From Saccoglossus kowalevskii (lineage: Eukaryota > Hemichordata > Enteropneusta > Harrimaniidae), in NCBI RefSeq assembly GCF_000003605.2, contig NW_003129751.1, positions 1 to 25,847 of the forward strand: a stretch of 25,847 nt of DNA. Reading direction: 5' to 3'. The notes under the pieces were generated by a model. That model ran no database searches and was not told where the DNA came from. It saw only the letters and a list, made by a program, of their open reading frames with translations. The translations under genes were made by a program, and so were the position numbers. Each line of letters opens with the position of its first letter. Position 1 is the stretch's first letter. Below, one piece after another: positions 1 through 9,999 of the stretch.

Positions 1-47
1 CAGCTAGGAGTAGTGGTATGAGCTGTCACTATGCTAGGAGTAGTGGT

Positions 48-60
48 CTGTTGCTGTCAC
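48..60 (+). other. +1 phase slip in the array
   Basis: The unit reads CTGTTGCTGTCAC where CTGAGCTGTCAC is expected, adding one base and moving the 30-bp register. It lies close to the window edge, where consensus quality may be poor. Confidence 0.8.
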
Positions 61-780
61 TATGCTAGGAGTAGTGGTATGAGCTGTCACTATGCTAGGA
101 GTAGTGGTATGAGCTATCACTATGCTAGGAGTAGTGGTCTGAGCTGTCACTATGCTAGGAGTAGTGGTATGAGCTGTCACTATGCTAGGAGTAGTGGTAT
201 GAGCTGTCACTATGCTGGGAGTAGTGGTCTGAGCTGTCACTATGCTAGAAGTAGTGGTATGAGCTGTCACCATGCTAAGAGTAGTAGTAGGAACTGTCAC
301 CATGCTAGGAGTAGTGGTATGAGCTGTCACTATGCTAGGAGAAGTGGTCTGAGCTGTCACTATGCTAGGAGTAGTGGTCTGAGCTGTCACCATGCTAGGA
401 GTAGTGGTCTAAGCTGTCACCATGCTATGAGTAGTGGTATGAGCTGTCACTATGCTAGGAGTAGTGGTATGAGCTGTCACTATGCTAGGAGTAGTGGTAT
501 GAGCTGTCACCATGCTAGGAGTAGTGGTATGAGCTGTCACTATGCTAGGAGTAGTGGTATGAGGTGTCACTATGCAAGGAGTAGTGGTATGAGCGGTCAC
601 CATGCTAGGAGTAGTGGTATGAGCTGTCACTATGCTAGGAGTAGTGGTCTGAGCTGTCACCATGCTAGGAGTAGTGGTATGAGCTGTCACTATGCTAGGA
701 GTAGTGGTATGAGCTGTCACTATGCAAGGAGTAGGGGCATGAGCGGTCACCATGCTAGGAGTAGTGGTATGAGCTGTCAC

Positions 781-880
781 TATGCTAGGGAGTAGTGGTA
801 TGAGCTGTCACTATGCTAGGAGTAGTGGTATGAGCTGTCACTATGCTAGGAGTAGTGGTATGAGCTGTCACTTATGCTAG
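781..880 (+). other. Two +1 phase slips within about 85 bp
   Basis: An extra G makes CTAGGGAG near 788-790, and an extra T makes CACTTATG near 872-873. Each shifts the register by one, so the + strand open frame ends at 795 and reopens only near 891. Both are homopolymer extensions, so a sequencing error is possible. Confidence 0.85.
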
Positions 881-1500
881 GAGTAGTGGTATGAGCTGTC
901 ACTATGCTAGGAGTAGTGGTATGAGCTGTCACTATGCTAGGAGTAGTGGTATGAGCTGTCACTATGCCAGGAGTAGTGGTCTGAGCTGCCACTATGCTAG
1001 GAGTAGTGGTATGAGCTGTCACTATGCTAGGAATAGTGATATGAGCTGTCACTATGCTATGAGTAGTGGTATGAGCGGTCACCATGCTAGGAGTAGTGGT
1101 ATGAGCTGTCACTATGCTAGTAGTAGTGATCTGAGCTGTCACCATGCTAGGAGTAGTGGTATGAGCTGTCACTATGCAAGGACTAGTGGTATGAGTGGTC
1201 ACCATGCTAGGAGTAGTGGTATGAGCTGTCACTATGCTAGGAGTAGTGGTCTGAGCTGTCACTATGCAAGGAGTAGTGGTATGAGCGGTCACTATGCTAG
1301 GAGTAGTTGTCTGAGCTGTCACCATGCTAGGAGTAGTGGTCTGAGCTGTCACCATGCTAGGAGTAGTGGTATGAGCTGTCACTATGCTGGGAGTAGTGGT
1401 CTGAGCTGTCACTATGCTAGAAGTAGTGGTATGAGCTGTCACCATGCTAAGAGTAGTAGTAGGAGCTGTCACCATGCTAGGAGTAGTGGTATGAGCTGTC

Positions 1501-1920
1501 ACTATGCTAGGAGTAGTGGTATGAACTGTCACTATGCTAGGAGTAGTGGTCTGAGCTGTCACCATGCTAGGAGTCGTGGTATAGCTGTCACTATGCAAGG
1601 AGTAGTGGTATGAGTGGTCACCATGCTAGGAGTAGTGGTATGAGCTGTCACTATGCTAGGAGTAGTGGTCTGAGCTGTCACTATGCAAGGAGTAGTGGTA
1701 TGAGCGGTCACCATGCTAGGAGTAGTGGTATGAGCTGTCACTATGCTAGGAGTAGTGGTCCGAGCTGTCACCATGCTAGGAGTAGTGGTATGAGCTGTCA
1801 CTATGCTAGGAGTAGTGGTCTGAGCTGTCACTATGCAAGGAGTAGTGGTATGAGCGGTCACCATGCTAGGAGTAGTGGTATGAGCTGTCACTATGCTAGG
1901 AGTAGTGGTCTGAGCTGTCA
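1501..1920 (+). repeat. Left-domain segment, copy 1 (pairs with 6059-6478)
   Basis: Fourteen units match 6059-6478 at an offset of 4558 bp with no difference seen by eye. Shared private markers are a TGAACTGTC unit, the GTCGTGGTATAGC scar and a GGTCCGAGC unit near 1757. The match breaks at 1921, where this copy has a CACCAT unit and the partner has CACTAT. Confidence 0.85.
1571..1590 (+). other. 1-bp deletion scar GGTATAGC (first of four)
   Basis: GGTATAGCTG replaces GGTATGAGCTG, a one-base loss that breaks the open frame on both strands. The same scar recurs at 4221, 5750 and 6139, each time followed by a CACTATGCAAGG unit and a GAGTGGTCACC unit, so these are copies of one mutation. Confidence 0.9.
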
Positions 1921-3030
1921 CCATGCTAGGAGTAGTGGTATGAGCTGTCACTATGCTAGGAGTAGTGGTCTGAGCTGTCACTATGCTAGAAGTAGTGGTA
2001 TGAGCTGTCACCATGCTAAGAGTAGTAGTAGGAGCTGTCACCATGCTAAGAGTAGTGGTATGAGCTGTCACTATGCTAGAAGTAGTGGTATGAGCTGTCA
2101 CCATGCTAAGAGTAGTAGTAGGAGCTGTCACCATGCTAGGAGTAGTGGTATGAGCTGTCACTATGCTAGAAGTAGTGGTATGAGCTGTCACCAAGCTAGA
2201 AGTAGTGGTATGAGCTGTCACTATGCTAGGAGTAGTGGTCTGAGCTGTCACTATGCTAGGAGTAGTGGTATGAGTTGTCACTATGCTAGGAGTAGTGGTC
2301 TGAGCTGTCACTATGCTAGGAGTAGTGGTATGAGCTGTCACTATGCAAGGAGTAGTGGTATGAGCGGTCACCATGCTAGGAGTAGTGGTATGAGCTGTTA
2401 CTATGCTAGGAGTAGTGGTCTGAGCTGTCACCATGCTAGGAGTAGTGGTATGAGCTGTCACTGTGCAAGGAGTAGTGGTATGAGCGGTCACCATGCTAGG
2501 AGTAGTGGTATGAGCTGTCACTATGCTAGGAGTAGTGGTCTGAGCTGTCACTATGCAAGGAGTAGTGGTATGAGCGGTCACCATGCAAGGAGTAGTGGTA
2601 TTAGCTGTCACTATGCTAGGAGTAGTGGTCTGAGCTGTCACCATGCTAGGAGTAGTGGTATGAGCTGTCACTATGCGAGGAGTAGTGGTCTGAGCTGTCA
2701 CTATGCTAGAAGTAGTGGTATGAGCTGTCACCATGCTAAGAGTAGTATTAGGAGCTGTCACCATGCTAGGAGTAGTGGTATGAGCTGTCACTATGCTAGA
2801 AGTAGTGGTATGAGCTGTCACCATGCTAAGAGTAGTAGTAGGAGCTGTCACCATGCTAGGAGTAGTGGTATGAGCTGTCACTGTGCTAGAAGTAGTGGTA
2901 TGAACTGTCACCAAGCTAGAAGTAGTGGTATGAGCTGTCACTATGCTAGGAGTAGTGGTCTGAGCTGTCACTATGCTAGAAGTAGTGGTATGAGCTGTCA
3001 CTATGCTAGAAGTAGTGGTCTGAGCTGTCA
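1771..3030 (+). repeat. 1.26-kb segmental duplication, copy 1
   Basis: Forty-two units match 4261-5520 at a constant offset of 2490 bp (83 units). Shared rare markers include TGTTACTATGC (2398/4888), CACTGTGCAAGG (2460/4950), TATGCGAGG (2672/5162) and AGTAGTATTAGG (2741/5231). By eye I see about four differences: near 1946 (4436 differs), 2587, 2601 and 2883. The pair diverges at 3031. Confidence 0.88.
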
Positions 3031-3779
3031 CCATGCTAGGAGTAGTGGTATGAGCTGTCACTATGCTAGAAGTAGTGGTATGAGCTGTCACCATGCTAAT
3101 AGTAGGAGTAGGAGCTGTCACCATGCTAGGAGTAGTGGTATGAGCTGTCACTATGCTAGAAGTAGTGGTATGAGCTGTCACCAAGCTAGAAGTAGTGGTA
3201 TGAGCTGTCACTATGCTAGGAGTAGTGGTATGAGCTGCCACTATGCTAGGAGTAGTGGTATGAGCTGTCACTATGCAAGGAGTAGTGGTATGAGCGGTCA
3301 CCATGCTAGGAGTAGTGGTATGAGCTGTCACTATGCTAGGAGTAGTGGTTTGAGCTGTCACCATGCTAGGAGTAGTGGTATGAGCTGTCACTATGCTAGG
3401 AGTAGTGGTCTGAGCTGTCACCATGCTAGGAGTAGTGGTATGAGTTGTCACTATGCTGGGAGTAGTGGTCTGAGCTTTCACTATGCTAGAAGTAGTGGTA
3501 TGAGCTGTCACCATGCTAGGAGTAGTGGTATGAGCTGTCACCATGCTAGGAGTAGTGGTATGAGCTGTCACCATGCTAGAAGTAGTGGTATGAGCTGTCA
3601 CCATGCTAGGAGTAGTAGTAGGAGCTGTCACCATGCTAGGAGTAGTGGTATGAGCTGTCACTATGCTAGAAGTAGTGGTATGAGCTGTCACCATGCTAAG
3701 AGTAGTAGTAGGAGCTGTCACCATGCTAGGAGTAGTGGTATGAGCTGTCACTATGCTAGAAGTAGTGGTATGAGCTGTC

Positions 3780-4199
3780 ACCATGCTAGGAGTAGTGGTA
3801 TGAGCTGTCACTATGCTAGGAGTAGTGGTATGAGCTGTCACTATGCTAGGAGTAGTGGTATGAGCTGTCACTATGCTAGGAGTAGTGGTATGAGCTGTCA
3901 CCATGCCAGGAGTAGTGGTATGAGCTGTCACTATGCTAGGAGTAGTGGTATGAGCTGTCTCTATGCAAGGAGTAGTGGTATGAGTGGTCACCATGCTAGG
4001 AGTAGTGGTATGAGCTGTCACTATGCTAGGAGTAGTGGTTTGAGCTGTCACCATGCTAGGAGTAGTGGTATGAGCTGTCACTATGCTAGGAGTAGTGGTA
4101 TGAGCTGTCACTATGCAAGGAGTAGTGGTATGAGCGGTCACTATGCTAGGAGTAGTGGTATGAACTGTCACTATGCTAGGAGTAGTGGTATGAGCTGTC
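3780..4199 (+). repeat. Dispersed 14-15-unit module Z, left copy
   Basis: The order of unit variants is CACCAT, three CACTAT, CACCAT, CACTAT, GCAAGG, a GTGGTCACC unit, CACTAT, a CACCAT unit, CACTAT, GCAAGG, GCGGTCAC and a TGAAC unit. It matches the order at 15335-15784, 20581-21030 and 21811-22260. Private changes here include CACCATGCCAGG near 3907, TGTCTCTATGC near 3959 and GGTTTGAGC near 4039. Confidence 0.75.
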
Positions 4200-4230
4200 A
4201 CCATGCTAAGAAGTAGTGGTATAGCTGTCA
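4200..4230 (+). other. Paired +1 and -1 slips
   Basis: GCTAAGAAGTAG carries one extra A near 4211, and GGTATAGC has lost one base at 4222. The net register is unchanged. The minus-strand frame stays open across the short shifted stretch, while the plus-strand frame meets TAG. The -1 event is the same scar as at 1582. Confidence 0.85.
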
Positions 4231-4260
4231 CTATGCAAGGAGTAGTGGTATGAGTGGTCA

Positions 4261-5520
4261 CCATGCTAGGAGTAGTGGTATGAGCTGTCACTATGCTAGG
4301 AGTAGTGGTCTGAGCTGTCACTATGCAAGGAGTAGTGGTATGAGCGGTCACCATGCTAGGAGTAGTGGTATGAGCTGTCACTATGCTAGGAGTAGTGGTC
4401 TGAGCTGTCACCATGCTAGGAGTAGTGGTATGAGCTCTCACTATGCTAGGAGTAGTGGTCTGAGCTGTCACTATGCTAGAAGTAGTGGTATGAGCTGTCA
4501 CCATGCTAAGAGTAGTAGTAGGAGCTGTCACCATGCTAAGAGTAGTGGTATGAGCTGTCACTATGCTAGAAGTAGTGGTATGAGCTGTCACCATGCTAAG
4601 AGTAGTAGTAGGAGCTGTCACCATGCTAGGAGTAGTGGTATGAGCTGTCACTATGCTAGAAGTAGTGGTATGAGCTGTCACCAAGCTAGAAGTAGTGGTA
4701 TGAGCTGTCACTATGCTAGGAGTAGTGGTCTGAGCTGTCACTATGCTAGGAGTAGTGGTATGAGTTGTCACTATGCTAGGAGTAGTGGTCTGAGCTGTCA
4801 CTATGCTAGGAGTAGTGGTATGAGCTGTCACTATGCAAGGAGTAGTGGTATGAGCGGTCACCATGCTAGGAGTAGTGGTATGAGCTGTTACTATGCTAGG
4901 AGTAGTGGTCTGAGCTGTCACCATGCTAGGAGTAGTGGTATGAGCTGTCACTGTGCAAGGAGTAGTGGTATGAGCGGTCACCATGCTAGGAGTAGTGGTA
5001 TGAGCTGTCACTATGCTAGGAGTAGTGGTCTGAGCTGTCACTATGCAAGGAGTAGTGGTATGAGCGGTCACCATGCTAGGAGTAGTGGTATGAGCTGTCA
5101 CTATGCTAGGAGTAGTGGTCTGAGCTGTCACCATGCTAGGAGTAGTGGTATGAGCTGTCACTATGCGAGGAGTAGTGGTCTGAGCTGTCACTATGCTAGA
5201 AGTAGTGGTATGAGCTGTCACCATGCTAAGAGTAGTATTAGGAGCTGTCACCATGCTAGGAGTAGTGGTATGAGCTGTCACTATGCTAGAAGTAGTGGTA
5301 TGAGCTGTCACCATGCTAAGAGTAGTAGTAGGAGCTGTCACCATGCTAGGAGTAGTGGTATGAGCTGTCACTATGCTAGAAGTAGTGGTATGAACTGTCA
5401 CCAAGCTAGAAGTAGTGGTATGAGCTGTCACTATGCTAGGAGTAGTGGTCTGAGCTGTCACTATGCTAGAAGTAGTGGTATGAGCTGTCACTATGCTAGA
5501 AGTAGTGGTCTGAGCTGTCA
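4261..5520 (+). repeat. 1.26-kb segmental duplication, copy 2
   Basis: Partner of 1771-3030 at an offset of 2490 bp. It carries a private GAGCTCTCAC change near 4436, and reads normal GCTAGG and TGAGC at 5077 and 5091 where copy 1 has GCAAGG and TTAGC. It also begins like 1621, because copy 1 holds an extra internal five-unit repeat. Confidence 0.88.
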
Positions 5521-5640
5521 CTATGCTAGGAGTAGTGGTATGAGCTGTCACTATGCTAGGAGTAGTGGTATGAGCTGTCACTATGCTAGGAGTAGTGGTC
5601 TGAGGTGTCACTATGCTAGGAGTAGTGATATGAGCTGTCA

Positions 5641-6029
5641 CTATGCTAGGAGTAGTGGTATGAGCGGTCACTATGCTAGGAGTAGTGGTATGAACTGTCA
5701 CTATGCTAGGAGTAGTGGTCTGAGCTGTCACCATGCTAGGAGTAGTGGTATAGCTGTCACTATGCAAGGAGTAGTGGTATGAGTGGTCACCATGCTAGGA
5801 GTAGTGGTATGAGCTGTCACTATGCTAGGAGTAGTGGTCTGAGCTGTCACTATGCAAGGAGTAGTGGTATGAGCGGTCACCATGCTAGGAGTAGTGGTAT
5901 GAGCTGTCACTATGCTAGGAGTAGTGGTCCGAGCTGTCACTATGCTAGGAGTAGTGGTATGAGCTGTCACTATGCTAGGAGTAGTGGTCTGAGCTGTCAC
6001 TATGCTAGGAGTAGTGGTATGAGCTGTCA
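5641..6029 (+). repeat. 389-bp tandem duplication, copy 1
   Basis: The stretch from 5641 to about 5940 matches 6030 to about 6329 at an offset of 389 bp (13 units minus one base). Both hold GCGGTCACTATGC, TGAACTGTC, the GGTATAGC scar and GGTCCGAGC. The copies differ near 5744/6133 (GTAGTGG against GTCGTGG). The odd period follows from the duplicated 1-bp deletion. Confidence 0.85.
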
Positions 6030-6478
6030 CTATGCTAGGAGTAGTGGTATGAGCGGTCACTATGCTAGGAGTAGTGGTATGAACTGTCACTATGCTAGGA
6101 GTAGTGGTCTGAGCTGTCACCATGCTAGGAGTCGTGGTATAGCTGTCACTATGCAAGGAGTAGTGGTATGAGTGGTCACCATGCTAGGAGTAGTGGTATG
6201 AGCTGTCACTATGCTAGGAGTAGTGGTCTGAGCTGTCACTATGCAAGGAGTAGTGGTATGAGCGGTCACCATGCTAGGAGTAGTGGTATGAGCTGTCACT
6301 ATGCTAGGAGTAGTGGTCCGAGCTGTCACCATGCTAGGAGTAGTGGTATGAGCTGTCACTATGCTAGGAGTAGTGGTCTGAGCTGTCACTATGCAAGGAG
6401 TAGTGGTATGAGCGGTCACCATGCTAGGAGTAGTGGTATGAGCTGTCACTATGCTAGGAGTAGTGGTCTGAGCTGTCA
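6030..6478 (+). repeat. 389-bp duplication copy 2, also partner of 1501-1920
   Basis: It matches both its left neighbour (offset 389) and 1501-1920 (offset 4558). It shares GTCGTGGTATAGC with 1571 but not with 5744, so it is closer to the distant 1.5-kb copy than to the adjacent one. The -1 scar lies at 6139-6141. Confidence 0.85.
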
Positions 6479-7360
6479 CTATGCTAGGAGTAGTGGTATG
6501 AGCTGTCACTATGCTACGAGTAGTGGTATGAGCTGTCACTATGCTAGAAGTAGTGGTATGAGCTGTCACCATGCTAAGAGTAGTAGTATGAGCTGTCACC
6601 ATGCTAAGAGTAGTGGTATGAGCTGTCACTATGCTAGGAGTAGTGGTATGAGCTGTCACCATGCTAAGAGTAGTAGTAGGAGCTGTCACCATGCTAGGAG
6701 TAGTGGTATGAGCTGTCACTATGCTAGAAGTAGTGGTATGAGCTGTCACCAAGCTAGAAGTAGTGGTATGAGCTGTCACTATGCTAGGAGTAGTGGTATG
6801 AGCTGTCACTATGCTAGGAGTAGTGGTCTGAGCTGTCACCATGCTAGGAGTAGTGGTATGAGCTGTCACTATGCTAGAAGTAGTGGTATGAGCTGTCACT
6901 ATGCTAGGAGTAGTGGTCTGAGCTGTCACCATGCTAGGAGTAGTGGTATGAGCGGTCACCATGCTAGAAGTAGTGGTATGAGCTGTCACTATGCTAGGAG
7001 TAGTGGTCTGAGCTGTCACCATGCTAGGAGTAGTGGTATGAGCTGTCACTATGCAAGGAGTAGTGGTATGAGCGGTCACCATGCTAGGAGTAGTGGTATG
7101 AGCTGTCACTATGCTAAGAGTAGTAGTAGGAGCTGTCACCATGCTAGGAGTAGTGGTATGAGCTGTCACTATGCTAGAAGTAGTGGTATGAGCTGTCACC
7201 AAGCTAGAAGTAGTGGTATGAGCTGTCACTATGCTAGGAGTAGTGGTCTGAGCTGTCACTATACTAGAAGTAGTGGTATGAGCTGTCACTATGCTAGAAG
7301 TAGTGGTCTGAGCTGTCACTATGCTAGGAGTAGTGGTATGAGCTGTCACTATGCAAGGAG

Positions 7361-7380
7361 TAGTGGTATGAGGTGGTCAC
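7361..7380 (+). other. +1 slip in a GAGTGGTCACC unit
   Basis: ATGAGGTGGTCAC has one base more than the ATGAGTGGTCAC seen in the related segment at 15.8 kb. It ends the + strand open frame near 7388. It is private to this copy and could be recent or an error. Confidence 0.8.
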
Positions 7381-7650
7381 CATGCTAGGAGTAGTGGTAT
7401 GAGCTGTCACTATGCTAGGAGGAGAGGTCTGAGCTGTCACTATGCAAGGAGTAGTGGTATGAGCGGTCACCATGCTAGGAGTAGTGGTATGAGCTGTCAC
7501 TATGCTAGGAGTAGTGGTCTGAGCTGTCACCATGCTAGGAGTAGTGGTATGAGCTGTCACTATGCTAGGAGTGGTGGTCTGAGCTGTCACTATGCTAGAA
7601 GTAGTGGTATGAGCTGCCACCATGCTAAGAGTAGTAGTAGGAGCTGTCAC
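7381..7650 (+). repeat. Nine-unit segment shared with 15817-16086
   Basis: Offset 8436 bp. Rare markers in the same order are CTAGGAGGAGAGG (7415/15851), CTAGGAGTGGTGG (7565/16001) and a GAGCTGCCACC unit (7611/16047). The copies separate at 7651, where this copy has CATGCTAAGAG and the other TATGCTAAGAG. Confidence 0.85.
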
Positions 7651-8658
7651 CATGCTAAGAGTAGTGGTATGAGCTGTCACTATGCTAGAAGTAGTGGTAT
7701 GAGCTGTCACCATGCTAAGAGTAGTAGTAGGAGCTGTCACCATGCTAGGAGTAGTGGTATGAGCTGTCACTATGCTAGAAGTAGTGGTATGAGCTGTCAC
7801 TATGCTAGGAGTAGTGGTCTGAGCTGTCACCATGCTAGGAGTAGTGGTATGAGCTGTCACTATGCGAGGAGTAGTGGTCTGAGCTGTCACTATGCTAGAA
7901 GTAGTGGTATGAGCTGTCACCATGCTAAGAGTAGTATTAGGAGCTGTCACTATGCAAGGAGTAGTGGTATGAGCGGTCACCATGCTAAGAGTAGTGGTAT
8001 GAACTGTCACTATGCTAGGAGTAGTGGTATGAGCTGTCACCATGCTAGGAGTAGTGGTATGAGCTGTCACCATGCTAGGAGTAGTGGTATGAGCTGTCAC
8101 TATGCTAGGAGTAGTGGTATGAGCTGTCACTATACTAGGAGTTGTGGTCTGAGCTGTCACTATGCAAGGAGTAGTGGTATGAGCGGTCACCATGCTAGGA
8201 GTAGTGGTATGAGCTGTCACTATGCTAGGAGTAGTGGTCTGAGCTGTCACCATGCTAGGAGTAGTGGTATGAGCTGTCACTATGCTAGGAGTAGTGGTCT
8301 GAGCTGTCACTATGCTAGAAGTAGTGGTATGAGCTGTCACCATGCTAGGAGTAGTAGTATGAGCTGTCACTATGCTAGAAGTAGTGGTATGAGCGGTCAC
8401 CATGCTAGAAGTAGTGGTATGAACTGTCACTATGCTAGGAGTAGTGGTCTGAGCTGTCACTATGCTAGGAGTAGTGGTATGAGCTGTCACTATGCTAGAA
8501 GTAGTGGTCTGAGCTGTCACTATGCTAGGAGTAGTGGTATGAGCTGTCACTATGCTAGGAGTAGTGGTATGAGCTGTCACTATGCTAGGAGTAGTGGTAT
8601 GAGCTGTCACTATGCTAGGAGTAGTGGTATGAGCTATCACTATGCTAGAAGTAGTGGT

Positions 8659-8667
8659 CTGAGCTGA
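8659..8667 (+). other. 9-bp partial unit CTGAGCTGA (first copy)
   Basis: A truncated unit of only nine bases joins a GAGCTATCAC / CTAGAAG unit pair to a fresh ATGAGCTGTCAC unit. It equals a 21-bp deletion. It puts TGA in the + strand frame and leaves the minus frame open (Ser-Ala-Gln). The identical scar occurs at 18044-18052. Confidence 0.92.
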
Positions 8668-9764
8668 ATGAGCTGTCACTATGCTAGGAGTAGTGGTCTG
8701 AGCTGTCACTATTCTAGGAGTAGTGGTATGAGCTGTCACTATGCTAGAAGTAGTGGTATGAGCTGTCACTATGCTAGGAGTAGTGGTCTGAGCTGTCACT
8801 ATGCTAGGAGTAGTGGTATGAGCTGTCACTATGCTAGGAGTAGTGGTATGAGCTGTCACTATGCTAGGAGTAGTGGTCTGAGCTGTCACTATGCTAGGAG
8901 TAGTGGTATGAGCTGTAACTATGCTAGGAGTAGTGGTATGAGCTGTCACTATGCTAGGAGTAGTGGTCTGAGCTGTCACTATGCTAGGAGTAGTGGTATG
9001 AGCTGTCACTATGCTAGGAGTAGTGGTCTGAGCTGTCACTATGCTATGAGTAGTGGTATGAGCTGTCACTATGCTAGGAGTAGTGGTCTGAGCTGTCACC
9101 ATGCTAGGAGTAGTGGTATGAGCTGTCACTATGCTAGGAGTTGTGGTCTGAGCTGTCACTATGCTAGAAGTAGTGGTATGAGCTGTCACCGTGCTAAGAG
9201 TAGTAGTAGGACCTGTCACCATGCTAGGATTAGTGGTATGAGCTGTCACTATGCTAGAAGTAGTGATATGAGCTGTCACCAAGCAGGAAGTAGTGGTATG
9301 AGCTGTCACTATGCTAGGAGTAGTGGTCTGAGCTGTCACTATGCTAGAAGTAGTGGTATGAGCTATCACTATGCTAGAAGTAGTGGTCTGAGCTGTCACT
9401 ATGCTAGGAGTAGTGGTATGAGCTGTCAATATGCTAGGAGTAGTGGTATGAGCTGTCACTATGCTAGGAGTAGTGGTCTGAGCTGTCACTATGCTAGGAG
9501 TAGTGGTATGAGATGTCACTATGCTAGGAGTAGTGGTATGAGCTGTCACTATGCTAGGAGTAGTGGTCTGAGCTGTCACTATGCTAGGAGTAGTGGTATG
9601 AGCTGTCACTATGCAAGGAGTAGTGGTATGAGCGGTCACCATGCTAGGAGTAGTGGTATGAGCTGTCACTATGCTTGGAGTAGTGGTCTGAGCTGTCACC
9701 ATGCTGGGAGTAGTGGTATGAGCTGTCACTATGCGAGGAGTAGTGGTCTGAGCTGTCACTATGC
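8668..9764 (+). repeat. Central HOR block X, copy 1
   Basis: About 1.1 kb matches 10465-11561 at an offset of 1797 bp, and its first part matches 12925-13715 at 4257 bp. Ordered markers are CACTATTCTAGG (8709), TGTAACTATG (8914), GCTATGAG (9044), GTTGTGG (9140), CACCGTGCTAAG followed by AGGACC (9187-9213), GCTAGGATTAG (9223), GTGATATG (9264), CAAGCAGGAAG (9279), GAGCTATCAC (9360), CAATATG (9427) and GAGATGTC (9510). It begins directly after the 9-bp scar. Private changes include GCTTGGAG near 9674 and GCTGGGAG near 9704. Confidence 0.88.
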
Positions 9765-9957
9765 TAGGAGTAGTGGTATGAGCTGTCACTATGCAAGGAG
9801 TAGTGGTATGAGTGGTCACCATGCTAGGAGTAGTGGTATGAGCTGTCACTATGCTAGGAGTAGTGGTCTGAGCTGTCACTATGCAAGGAGTAGTGGTATG
9901 AGCGGTCACCATGCTAGGAGTAGTGGTATGAGCTGTCACTATGCTAGGAGTAGTGGT

Positions 9958-9984
9958 CTGAGCTGTCACCATGCTAGTAGTGGT
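9958..9984 (+). other. 27-bp unit (3-bp deletion)
   Basis: GCTAGTAGTGG replaces GCTAGGAGTAGTGG, losing one triplet at the GAG/TAG repeats. Frames on both strands stay open. A like deletion, in a different unit type, lies at 19373-19399. Confidence 0.92.
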
Positions 9985-9999
9985 ATGAGCTGTCACTAT

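Noticed and set aside
280-310. CACCATG sequences as Kozak start sites for short peptides
   Set aside because: Hundreds of CACCAT units contain it by chance. The ATG in that frame gives only MLGVVV before a TGA, or runs into the next unit, with no other sign of translation.
1193-1203. GGTCACC as an operator or hormone-response half-site
   Set aside because: The motif is a unit variant (C/G change before GTCACC) found dozens of times at unit-multiple spacing, with no promoter or gene nearby to regulate.
3600-3640. AGTAGTAGTAGG stretches as trinucleotide microsatellites
   Set aside because: They are only three to four AGT-like triplets, a fixed variant of the 30-bp unit produced by GGT to AGT, and they do not expand beyond that.
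1559-5767. Minus-strand frames (1559-5767, 7324-16749, 16769-20494, 20496-25805) as separate mucin genes
   Set aside because: Their ends are set by phase slips in the array, not by gene borders. Each starts with a Met that is merely the recurrent CAT of the unit. Kept only as a weak possibility in the findings.
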